From contig JAHJZX010000040.1 of the NCBI GenBank assembly GCA_018826295.1, positions 1-64,000 of the forward strand: a stretch of 64,000 bases of DNA, given 5' to 3'. This DNA comes from Gammaproteobacteria bacterium. Lineage in GTDB: Bacteria; Pseudomonadota; Gammaproteobacteria; Enterobacterales; Alteromonadaceae. Shown piece after piece: positions 57,926 to 64,000 of the stretch. Every line of letters starts with the position of its first letter. Within the stretch, counting starts at the first letter, position 1. The notes beneath the pieces are model-generated. The model had not been told where the DNA came from. It was given only the letters and a program-made list of their open reading frames with translations, and did no database searches. Made by a program: the position numbers and the translations under genes.

Positions 57926-59065
57926 TCAGACAGCTGGCTGACACAATTCATGCTGAATTAACTCCACGGTCTCATTGCGTGACAGCGGATGAAAATTCAG
58001 ACATTGGCTAACTTGTAACAGGTATCTTAGATCTTCCGTAGCCAGGTACTTCATGCCGCCCAGGCCAATCAACGCCAGGCGGTTGGCACGGTCAATACAT
58101 TGGGCAACCAGAGTGCGAACACAAATCGCCAGCGCCACTAACTCCTCGCTCGGTGGTTGGGCGTCAAGCAAAGCGGCGGCGCCCTCCAGCGCCAATGCCG
58201 CCGACTCCAGCTCAATGGCCAGCTGGCTAACATCGGTGGCATTGCCAGGTCTGGCAGCGAAGCAACTGGCAGCCAGCCGTGACGCCACCCCCAGATAAGA
58301 TGCGGCGATTAGCAGCTGAAAACTGCTCAGGCCACACAGCTCCGTTGTTTCTATGGCTTGTTTCGCCTGTGACGGTGCATTGCCCGCCTCCATCAACACT
58401 ACGTTGTCTTTTGCCACGGCAAAGTCAGTAAATACTAATTCATTGCTGCTGGTTGCTTTTAAGATAGACGCGGGCCAAAACGGCACTTTGCGGATGTTTT
58501 CCGCGCGCATATCTTCAACAATCAGCAGGCCTCTGGCAGTGGCGTCATCCGCTAACGGGTTGGCGATACCGATCAAAGCGATATCGGCATAGTCCGCCAT
58601 AGTGCACGGCTTCTTACTGCCATTAATAACAAAGCCGGCTGAGCCTGGTACACAACTTACCGACGAGCTAAGAATATTGGCACCGGGGCGGGCTTCGGCA
58701 AATCCGCTGCAAAACACCAGCTTATCCATAGCGACTTGGCTCAACACCCGGTCTTTTGCTGCCAGCGACGCATCCATCGCTGTAGAAAGGCAATAGGTCG
58801 TGTGGTTATGCATCGTCATCATTATCGCCAACGACGGCGACAAACTACCGACATAACGATGTATCCGCACGGCGGCGGTCAGCCCGGCGGCAGCGCCCCC
58901 CCACTGGGTTCCGACTAACAGGCCGGGATTGGCATAGTGTTTAAAATACTGCACAAGCTCACGACCATCACCCGATTCAAGCTGCGACAGCGATTTTTGC
59001 TGCAATATGGCAGACAGCCCGGGTAACAGCTTATCTGTGGTATATTTTTCTTTATCTAAAAACAT
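57926..59065 (-). CDS. Acyl-CoA dehydrogenase-family flavoprotein
   Basis: A 379-residue acyl-CoA/acyl-ACP dehydrogenase homologue. The fold is visible in the helical N-terminus, GTQWGGAAAGLTAAVRIHRYVGSLSPSLAIMMTMHNHT, the middle beta domain (FAEARPGANILSSSVSCVPGSAGFVINGSKKPCTMADYADIALIGI) and the C-terminal helices. The usual catalytic glutamate position is not evident to me, so it may use a different base, as in the beta,gamma-desaturating members of antibiotic clusters such as TamT. It would introduce a double bond in an acyl chain before reductive amination. AAGGTG precedes the ATG; the gap to the fusion gene is about 140 bp. Confidence 0.72.
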   Translation of the reverse strand: MFLDKEKYTTDKLLPGLSAILQQKSLSQLESGDGRELVQYFKHYANPGLLVGTQWGGAAAGLTAAVRIHRYVGSLSPSLAIMMTMHNHTTYCLSTAMDASLAAKDRVLSQVAMDKLVFCSGFAEARPGANILSSSVSCVPGSAGFVINGSKKPCTMADYADIALIGIANPLADDATARGLLIVEDMRAENIRKVPFWPASILKATSSNELVFTDFAVAKDNVVLMEAGNAPSQAKQAIETTELCGLSSFQLLIAASYLGVASRLAASCFAARPGNATDVSQLAIELESAALALEGAAALLDAQPPSEELVALAICVRTLVAQCIDRANRLALIGLGGMKYLATEDLRYLLQVSQCLNFHPLSRNETVELIQHELCQPAV

Positions 59066-59107
59066 AACAACACCTTATTTAAGCACGCCTGGCGCCAGAC
59101 ATTGGCC

Positions 59108-59437
59108 TTAGTGCGTAACCGTTTTTGAAAATACGTTGATAACAAAGACACCAAGGATGATCATTAACAACCCCAGCATCGCGGGCAGATCCGGTACTTC
59201 TTTAAACGCCACGGCACCAATCAGGGTAATCAACACTATGCCTAAACCAGCCCAGATGGCGTAAGCAACGCCAACCTGAATAGACGACAACGCCAATGAC
59301 AAAAAGTAAAATGCGGCCGCATAACCCAGCACCACAAATATCGACGGCGTAAGCTTGGTAAACTCCCCCGACATCTTTAACGCTGTGGTACCGATAACTT
59401 CAGAAATTATCGCCAGCCCCAAAAACACATAATGCAT
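59108..59437 (-). CDS. SMR-family multidrug exporter (EmrE/QacE-like)
   Basis: A 109-residue inner-membrane protein with four membrane helices. The essential membrane-embedded glutamate is E13 in LAIISEVIGTTALK, and VGVAYAIWAGLGIVLI is the family block in helix 3. The pair-type gene partner of guanidinium SMRs is absent. As a proton-coupled exporter of cationic or amphipathic compounds, it is well placed to export a cluster product with an amine or alkyl chain. AGAGGAATGAG lies before the ATG. Confidence 0.85.
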   Translation of the reverse strand: MHYVFLGLAIISEVIGTTALKMSGEFTKLTPSIFVVLGYAAAFYFLSLALSSIQVGVAYAIWAGLGIVLITLIGAVAFKEVPDLPAMLGLLMIILGVFVINVFSKTVTH

Positions 59438-59527
59438 TGCTCATTCCTCTTTAAAAAATACTAAGTGATTAAATAAATTTACGGTTAATTACGCTTCAGG
59501 CTACACAAGCAAGGTTATTGCCGGCCG

Positions 59528-60895
59528 TTAAGCAGTTTTATCAAAATGGCGGCCAATGCTGCCATTAATCTTATGGCTGTCGGCAACAGCACATATTTCT
59601 TCCAGCACACTAACAAAAGGCGCCATTACCGACTCCTGAACTGGCTTAGCAAAGCATCTGTCGTCATAAACCAGCGTTAACTTTAACCGGCCACGGAATG
59701 TACAGAAGAAAAAGCCCAGCCGCAGCGGGCCGCCAACATTAGGGAAACTGAAGAAATCTGTTACTTCTGCCGCGCCAAACTGATAAGAGTCAAAATTGAA
59801 TACGCCAAGATTAGAAATCAGCATGTTGCTTCTTAGCTTATCGTCCAACACTTTGGCGACATATTGCTTTTTAAAGCGTTCAGGTAGCAGTAAAAACACC
59901 GACACCCAAATCTTTTGCTGGTACCAGTCTTCAAATATTTTTCCGTGTTTCAGCCCGGCGATGTAAGAGGTAATATCATCAATAACCTGCTCATCCGGCT
60001 TGTTGGTATAAAAGTCTTTAAAATGATTAATGCTGTAGGCGTCATAGGACATTGACACATCTTCATCAGAAAACTGCCGTAAGGTCAGTACATCCAGCAA
60101 CTGAAAGCCGGGTATATCTTTAGCGCCATTAAATTTTTGTTTAAATTTAATCATCGCCAAAACAAACAACACATGCACCGAGGTGTTGTAGTGTTTAGCG
60201 GTTTGTTTCAGTTTGGCCAGTAAATTTTCCGGTAAGGCATCAGTGTATATCGAGCGCATAGCATCTGCCGCCGGATCCGGAATATTCAGGCCAGACACAG
60301 CAAAATCCGGTTTGCTCAAAAAAGCTTTAATGCCGCGGCAAAATATCGCGACCCGCTGCATAAATGACTGTTTATTTAAGCAAACACGGCCGACGTCGCG
60401 GTTTTGTATATAGTGCTCGTCACTGTACACCGGCGTACCTTGCGTTAAAGCCGTGTATATTTTGGCGATGTCTTTAAACAGAATAAAGCCGGATTGTGCA
60501 TCGGCGGCCGCATGGTGCGACACGCTTTGCAAATAGCTGACGTTATTGCCGGCATCAATCAGGTAAAACCTGATTAACCGCTCCTGCGTATAGTCGGCCT
60601 GCCGGCACCAGGTGTGACTGGCTATCTGCTGTTTTAATGCCTCGTCCGACAGCGTCGAGTAGTCGCACCGCTGAACTGAAATTGGTGTATCAGCCGGCAG
60701 TGGCTGCCAGTGGTAAGCAAACCGGCCGGGCTTAATACAGCACTGTAAAACAGGTTGCTTATTCACCGCTATGCTAATGGCTTGCTTGAGTAAGCCAAAA
60801 TCAATGTCTCCGCTAAGCTGGATAATTTCGGCAGAGTGGGAGTTCATTAACTTGCCCCACAAAATATAATTTAAGTTTAGATGCGTCAGCTTCAT
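59528..60895 (-). CDS. Stand-alone condensation-type acyltransferase (HHxxxD)
   Basis: A 455-residue protein of the NRPS condensation / PapA / alcohol-acetyltransferase superfamily. The catalytic motif is HHAAAD (127-132), and the C-terminal block with NLGVFNFDSYQFGAAEVTDFFSFPNVGGPLRLG corresponds to the bridge and DFGWG-type region of these enzymes. No adenylation or carrier domain is attached. It would join an activated acyl group (aminobenzoyl or fatty) to an amine or alcohol. It lies between the second ligase and the SMR exporter. AAGG lies 8 bp upstream of the ATG. Confidence 0.78.
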   Translation of the reverse strand: MKLTHLNLNYILWGKLMNSHSAEIIQLSGDIDFGLLKQAISIAVNKQPVLQCCIKPGRFAYHWQPLPADTPISVQRCDYSTLSDEALKQQIASHTWCRQADYTQERLIRFYLIDAGNNVSYLQSVSHHAAADAQSGFILFKDIAKIYTALTQGTPVYSDEHYIQNRDVGRVCLNKQSFMQRVAIFCRGIKAFLSKPDFAVSGLNIPDPAADAMRSIYTDALPENLLAKLKQTAKHYNTSVHVLFVLAMIKFKQKFNGAKDIPGFQLLDVLTLRQFSDEDVSMSYDAYSINHFKDFYTNKPDEQVIDDITSYIAGLKHGKIFEDWYQQKIWVSVFLLLPERFKKQYVAKVLDDKLRSNMLISNLGVFNFDSYQFGAAEVTDFFSFPNVGGPLRLGFFFCTFRGRLKLTLVYDDRCFAKPVQESVMAPFVSVLEEICAVADSHKINGSIGRHFDKTA

Positions 60896-60935
60896 TTTAT
60901 CGGCCTTGTTTAGTGGTAAACCTCTGATGCAGACA

Positions 60936-62612
60936 TCAGATCACGCTAAAATTGTGTACAATTTCATCGCCGCGCTGCTGCAATAGCAAAGCAACCTCAG
61001 ACTTTAATTGTCGCTTTAACACCTTGCCGGTTAAACCACGCGGGAAATCGCTGAGGGTAAAGACAAAATGCTTAATATCCCTGGCCAGTTCGCATTCCTT
61101 GATAGCCGAAACGATACCGGCATAGGCATCTGCCCGTACATTGGACTGTATAACGCAGGCAACCGCCTGGCTGTCGGCATCGTTTAATTTGACCCCCAGC
61201 ACGCAGGCGTTTAACACTCCCGACACTTTAATAATTTGCTCTTCCAGCGCCAGTGACGACACTTGCCCGCTGTTTGTCTGAATTAAATTTACCCCGCGAT
61301 CCAGATGATAAAAGCGTCCGCGCTTATCTTTGTAAACGATGTCCCCTGTCCACCAGCAGTTATCGTGAAACACGCCAAGCATTTTTTCACTGTTGTTCCA
61401 GTAACCTTTGAATACCGTCGGCCCGCTAACCACAAGCCGGCCCGGCTGATTAACCGCAACTTCGTTGCCATATTCATCCACAACATTAACCTGCAAACTA
61501 TTGTTAATCGGCTTGCCAAGATAACGGCCAAAGCGGTTGCTATAAGATGAAATACTGCGCATCAAAGCCGGCACGCCGGTTTCTGACGACCCCAATAAGT
61601 CAATAAACAGCGATTTCACTATCACTTTGCCAAACACCCGCAGTAATGCGCCCTTTTGCACAAAGGCGCGCTGGTGCACTTCGTAGCTGACATCCGCCAC
61701 TGACACCCACATCTTGATACTGTCCAGCCGGTAGTTGTCCAGACCTTCGTTATACATCCGCGCATAGTTGCCGGCAAAACTGACAAAACTGGTGATGTTG
61801 TATTGATCAATATTGCTTAAAATAAATTTTGCACTGTACTGCTTCACCAGCCACCAGGTTTGATCACTCGACACCAGGGTCACAATAAAAGCACAATGCG
61901 AAATCCAGTGATTACACGGCATTACCAGCATCATGCGTTCATCTTTTGAGGTAAAGACGGCTTTTGAGTTGGATAACAGCACGGCAACCAGGGTTGAATC
62001 GGTATGGATCACTGGCTTGGGCAGGCCGGTGGTACCGGAGGTATGCACTATTAAGACGACATCATCCGGGCTTAGCTTTACCGCGCTAAACTCATCAGTC
62101 TCGTCTTTGGCCGCATCAGCCAGATAACAGCCGCGCGCATCAAGGTTTTTGTTGTCGAGACTGATGTAGTTATCGATATACTGTGACGGCGCTTCGCCTT
62201 GCCAGATACAGGATTCGGTGATCAGCAGTTTGACACCGGTTTGCGCCAGATATTCGTCGAGTTCTGTTTTATCAAAGCCGCCATTCATCGGCACAGCTAT
62301 GCCTCCGGCCCTGACTATAGCCTGAAACCACAGGTGGTATTCCATGCTATTGCTTAACAAAATACCGACGCGCTGGTAGCGGCTGATCCGGTACTTATTT
62401 TTTAGAATGTTGCTGCGGATATTAACCTGACGTTTTAACGACAGCGCTGACCAGGCGGCAGGAGATTCAAGCTGTTGTTCTGATAACTGGAAAAATATGC
62501 TCTTGTCACCATGCAGCTCAGCCGTTACGTCCAGCAAGCTGGAGACACTAAGCCTTTCGTTCTGGTTGGCCAACAGCTTTTTTAACGCTGCTAAATTGCT
62601 ATGATAGGACAT
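60936..62612 (-). CDS. Acyl-CoA/acyl-AMP ligase (ANL family)
   Basis: A 558-residue adenylating enzyme. The P-loop is HTSGTTGLPKPVI (190-202), LLGSSETG the A5 region, WWTGDIVYKDKRGRFYHLDRG the A7/A8 hinge, and LTGKVLKRQL holds the catalytic lysine. It is distinct from the 831-residue ligase in the same cluster. A fatty or branched acid is a likely substrate, but the pocket cannot be read. It has no carrier domain at its C-terminus. TCGGAGG lies before the ATG. The gap to pabC is 108 bp and AT-rich with no clear feature. Confidence 0.8.
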   Translation of the reverse strand: MSYHSNLAALKKLLANQNERLSVSSLLDVTAELHGDKSIFFQLSEQQLESPAAWSALSLKRQVNIRSNILKNKYRISRYQRVGILLSNSMEYHLWFQAIVRAGGIAVPMNGGFDKTELDEYLAQTGVKLLITESCIWQGEAPSQYIDNYISLDNKNLDARGCYLADAAKDETDEFSAVKLSPDDVVLIVHTSGTTGLPKPVIHTDSTLVAVLLSNSKAVFTSKDERMMLVMPCNHWISHCAFIVTLVSSDQTWWLVKQYSAKFILSNIDQYNITSFVSFAGNYARMYNEGLDNYRLDSIKMWVSVADVSYEVHQRAFVQKGALLRVFGKVIVKSLFIDLLGSSETGVPALMRSISSYSNRFGRYLGKPINNSLQVNVVDEYGNEVAVNQPGRLVVSGPTVFKGYWNNSEKMLGVFHDNCWWTGDIVYKDKRGRFYHLDRGVNLIQTNSGQVSSLALEEQIIKVSGVLNACVLGVKLNDADSQAVACVIQSNVRADAYAGIVSAIKECELARDIKHFVFTLSDFPRGLTGKVLKRQLKSEVALLLQQRGDEIVHNFSVI

Positions 62613-62720
62613 TACGCCTCCGATATATCAACATATCTGTGGTTAAAATAAGTTAAGTTGTCTAAACAGGCTGTGCTTTTACAGACTGTGTTTTTAGCTG
62701 TTTGCCAAATGCTGTGCTGC

Positions 62721-63539
62721 TTATACGTCTGAGTCCTGCAGGTTTCGGCTGACAATATCCTGCATAACGGCGCCAATGGTAAAAATGCTATTATCAAGTT
62801 GTGACAAAGGCATTACGCCAAGTAAGGCGTTACAAATGGCCACTGAGTCGGCAGCCAGCAACTCCTGCAGCGTTATATCTTTAACCACTGCCGGCCTGTT
62901 TTCTGCTTGCAATATGGCAAGCACTTTTCTGCGCAGCACGCCGCACACGCCCGCCCGGTTAAGTTGCGGTGTATAGATCACCCCATCTTTCTCAAGCAGG
63001 ATATTTGACATGGTGCCTTCAATGACAAACCCCTGCGCATCCAGCATCAGGCCTTCTTTAATCGCCGGATCATGCCATTCCGCTCTGGCCATGACCTGCT
63101 CCAGCCGGTTCAGATGCTTAATACCCGCTAAGTTAACATTGTCAGACAACCTGGTTTTACAGGTAATAGCTCTGACTCCAGTAATATAGGCGTTGGCATC
63201 CTGTGTATATTCAGGCGCAGACATCACAATAACACTGGGCTTTTCGTCACCGCTAAAGGCGTAACCTCTTTGCCCGACTCCCCGGGTGACGATGATTTTC
63301 AGCACCATATTGCTGCCGGTAGCACTAATTACGCTATCAACATCGCGTTGCAAGGCGGCTAAATCCGGTAGCGGTATTCTTAACGCCTGGCAACCTTTTA
63401 CCAGCCGGTCCAGATGCAGGCGCCACAGCTTTGGCTGCGAATGTTTAACTTTTACCGTTTCGAACAAGCCATCGCCGTAGCACAGACCACGGTCTTTAAC
63501 GCTAATCTCGGTGTTTTGCTGTCCATTTACAATAATCAT
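62721..63539 (-). CDS. pabC: Aminodeoxychorismate lyase, class IV aminotransferase family
   Basis: It eliminates pyruvate from 4-amino-4-deoxychorismate to give 4-aminobenzoate. The 272-residue protein tracks E. coli PabC along its length: VKDRGLCYGDGLFET (14-28), LAGIKHLNRLEQ with the PLP lysine K141, and AICNALLGVMPL at the C-terminus. The ATG at 63539 matches the family start; the longer frame to 63587 does not. AGAGAC lies upstream. It is the first gene of the minus-strand cluster, and with pabAB gives a complete route from chorismate to pABA. Confidence 0.9.
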   Translation of the reverse strand: MIIVNGQQNTEISVKDRGLCYGDGLFETVKVKHSQPKLWRLHLDRLVKGCQALRIPLPDLAALQRDVDSVISATGSNMVLKIIVTRGVGQRGYAFSGDEKPSVIVMSAPEYTQDANAYITGVRAITCKTRLSDNVNLAGIKHLNRLEQVMARAEWHDPAIKEGLMLDAQGFVIEGTMSNILLEKDGVIYTPQLNRAGVCGVLRRKVLAILQAENRPAVVKDITLQELLAADSVAICNALLGVMPLSQLDNSIFTIGAVMQDIVSRNLQDSDV

Positions 63540-63602
63540 CAAATGTCTCTGCAAATCAATTGTTGTCAGACTGCCTGATCCAAACACACCACGGCACAGT
63601 AT

Positions 63603-63622
63603 TACAGTACAACCTTACTGTA
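63603..63622. promoter_or_regulatory. Inverted repeat upstream of pabC
   Basis: TACAGTA (63603-63609) and TACTGTA (63616-63622) are perfect inverted 7-bp arms 6 bp apart, with a further ACAGTA half-site at 63596-63601. The position, about 65 bp before the pabC start, fits an operator for the biosynthetic cluster. It does not match the SOS box length. Confidence 0.45.
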
Positions 63623-63883
63623 TAACCAGGAACTTGCTGTAGCGGCAGCACAGTCAGCTGCAAGCAAATGGCGTCTTGCCGGCCAACTTGTTAACTAATT
63701 TGGACTATTGTGTCTTTTTTGCGCATGGCGCGACGGTTTTCGATAGTAGGCGGTTAAATTTGGCAAGTCAATAATTAGTTTTGCAGTTATTTTTTTCCCG
63801 CTAAAATTGTACCGAAACCTACCGGTACCGGCTGCTAAGCCACCACAGTTGTCAACGCTAAACCTCGATAGCAGCTGGTATTG

Positions 63884-63933
63884 TCTCACGTGTGAGATGG
63901 TTGCACCGCTATCGCATGTCTCACACGTGAGAC
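63884..63933. promoter_or_regulatory. Pair of mirrored 15-bp palindromic operator-like sites
   Basis: GTCTCACGTGTGAGA (63884-63898) and TCTCACACGTGAGAC (63919-63933) are exact reverse complements of one another, and each is itself a near-perfect TCTCAC-GTGAGA dyad. The centres are 34 bp apart, about three helical turns. This suggests cooperative binding of a dimeric repressor. The neighbouring 63540-64000 region holds no gene I can support. Confidence 0.6.
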
Positions 63934-63964
63934 GATGGCCGCGGGCATTTCTGACAAACTGAGG

Positions 63965-64000
63965 TTACGCAGCAGCGATGGATTTCGCCAACAGGTGTTT
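63965..64000 (-). CDS. Possible C-terminal end of a gene cut by the right window edge
   Basis: On the minus strand the last 36 bp read as 11 codons and a TAA (peptide ending AKSIAAA). This is too short to assign. On the plus strand an ATG at 63979 opens a frame to the edge with no clear ribosome binding site. Either may be chance. Confidence 0.15.
   Translation of the reverse strand, partial: KHLLAKSIAAA

Noticed and set aside
62612-62797. Small gene between pabC and the acyl ligase (61 codons, minus strand)
   Set aside because: It overlaps pabC extensively in another frame, and the region is better explained as a leader; no family resemblance or start signal.
63596-63622. SOS (LexA) box
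   Set aside because: The arms TACAGTA/TACTGTA recall CTGT-N8-ACAG, but orientation and spacing do not fit the LexA consensus, and pabC is not an SOS gene.
63695-63889. 64-codon open frame in the right-hand intergenic region
   Set aside because: No ribosome binding site or recognisable domain, and it begins in the palindromic operator-like site.

Overview
The window looks like chromosomal DNA of a marine or freshwater gammaproteobacterium of the Rheinheimera / Arsukibacterium / Alishewanella type. This rests on the Shewanella-style GlcNAc operon (nagK, nagB-II, nagA, nagP, nagX) with a LacI-type NagR, on the number of TonB-dependent receptors, on SapC and tryptophan-halogenase-like genes beside a receptor, and on a CrbS/CrbR-type pair. 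The genus is inferred from content only. I see no rRNA, tRNA, CRISPR array, transposase or phage gene.

Layout. (1) 1-2062: the first codons of a TetR regulator, coaD and a Wzi-like outer-membrane barrel. (2) 2084-22232: a chitin/GlcNAc locus with the nag operon, a secreted GH20 hexosaminidase, two SapC genes, a TauE/SafE carrier, two tryptophan-halogenase-like flavoenzymes, a large TonB receptor, NagR and an AbgT transporter. Palindromes of the form TGACA-RCGY-TGTCA lie at 7667, 11456 and 19178, with a degenerate copy in the nagR leader, so the halogenase/SapC/receptor block is probably part of the NagR regulon. (3) 22567-36563: short-chain acid metabolism and sensing (3-hydroxybutyrate dehydrogenase, CrbS-like hybrid kinase, CrbR-like regulator, GntP-family permease, secreted MetX-like hydrolase, a TonB receptor), interrupted by a four-gene operon for exported proteins that includes a cohesin-like protein and a dockerin-like protein. 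(4) 36744-43226: an unknown membrane protein, a periplasmic binding protein and a Fe(III) ABC transporter. (5) 43375-48715: a zinc-acquisition island with a His-rich lipoprotein, a ZnuD-like receptor and a COG0523 GTPase around Zur-like boxes.

(6) 48752-63539 is the most unusual region: ten minus-strand genes that read as an undescribed biosynthetic cluster. PabAB and PabC would make 4-aminobenzoate, and a benzoate-CoA-ligase-like enzyme with an odd N-terminal extension could activate it. A second ligase, an acyl-CoA dehydrogenase homologue and an aminotransferase fused to an acyl-ACP-reductase-like domain form a plausible fatty-amine branch, as in tambjamine biosynthesis. An HHxxxD condensation-type acyltransferase could join the two. 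An SMR exporter, a heme-oxygenase-like diiron protein and a class II aldolase-like protein complete the set. The predicted product class, an N-alkyl aminobenzamide or a derivative, is inference. Upstream of the first gene are two mirrored 15-bp operator-like palindromes and another inverted repeat.

Starts were reassigned where an upstream TTG/GTG or an in-frame extension lacked a ribosome binding site. No database search or codon statistics could be run.
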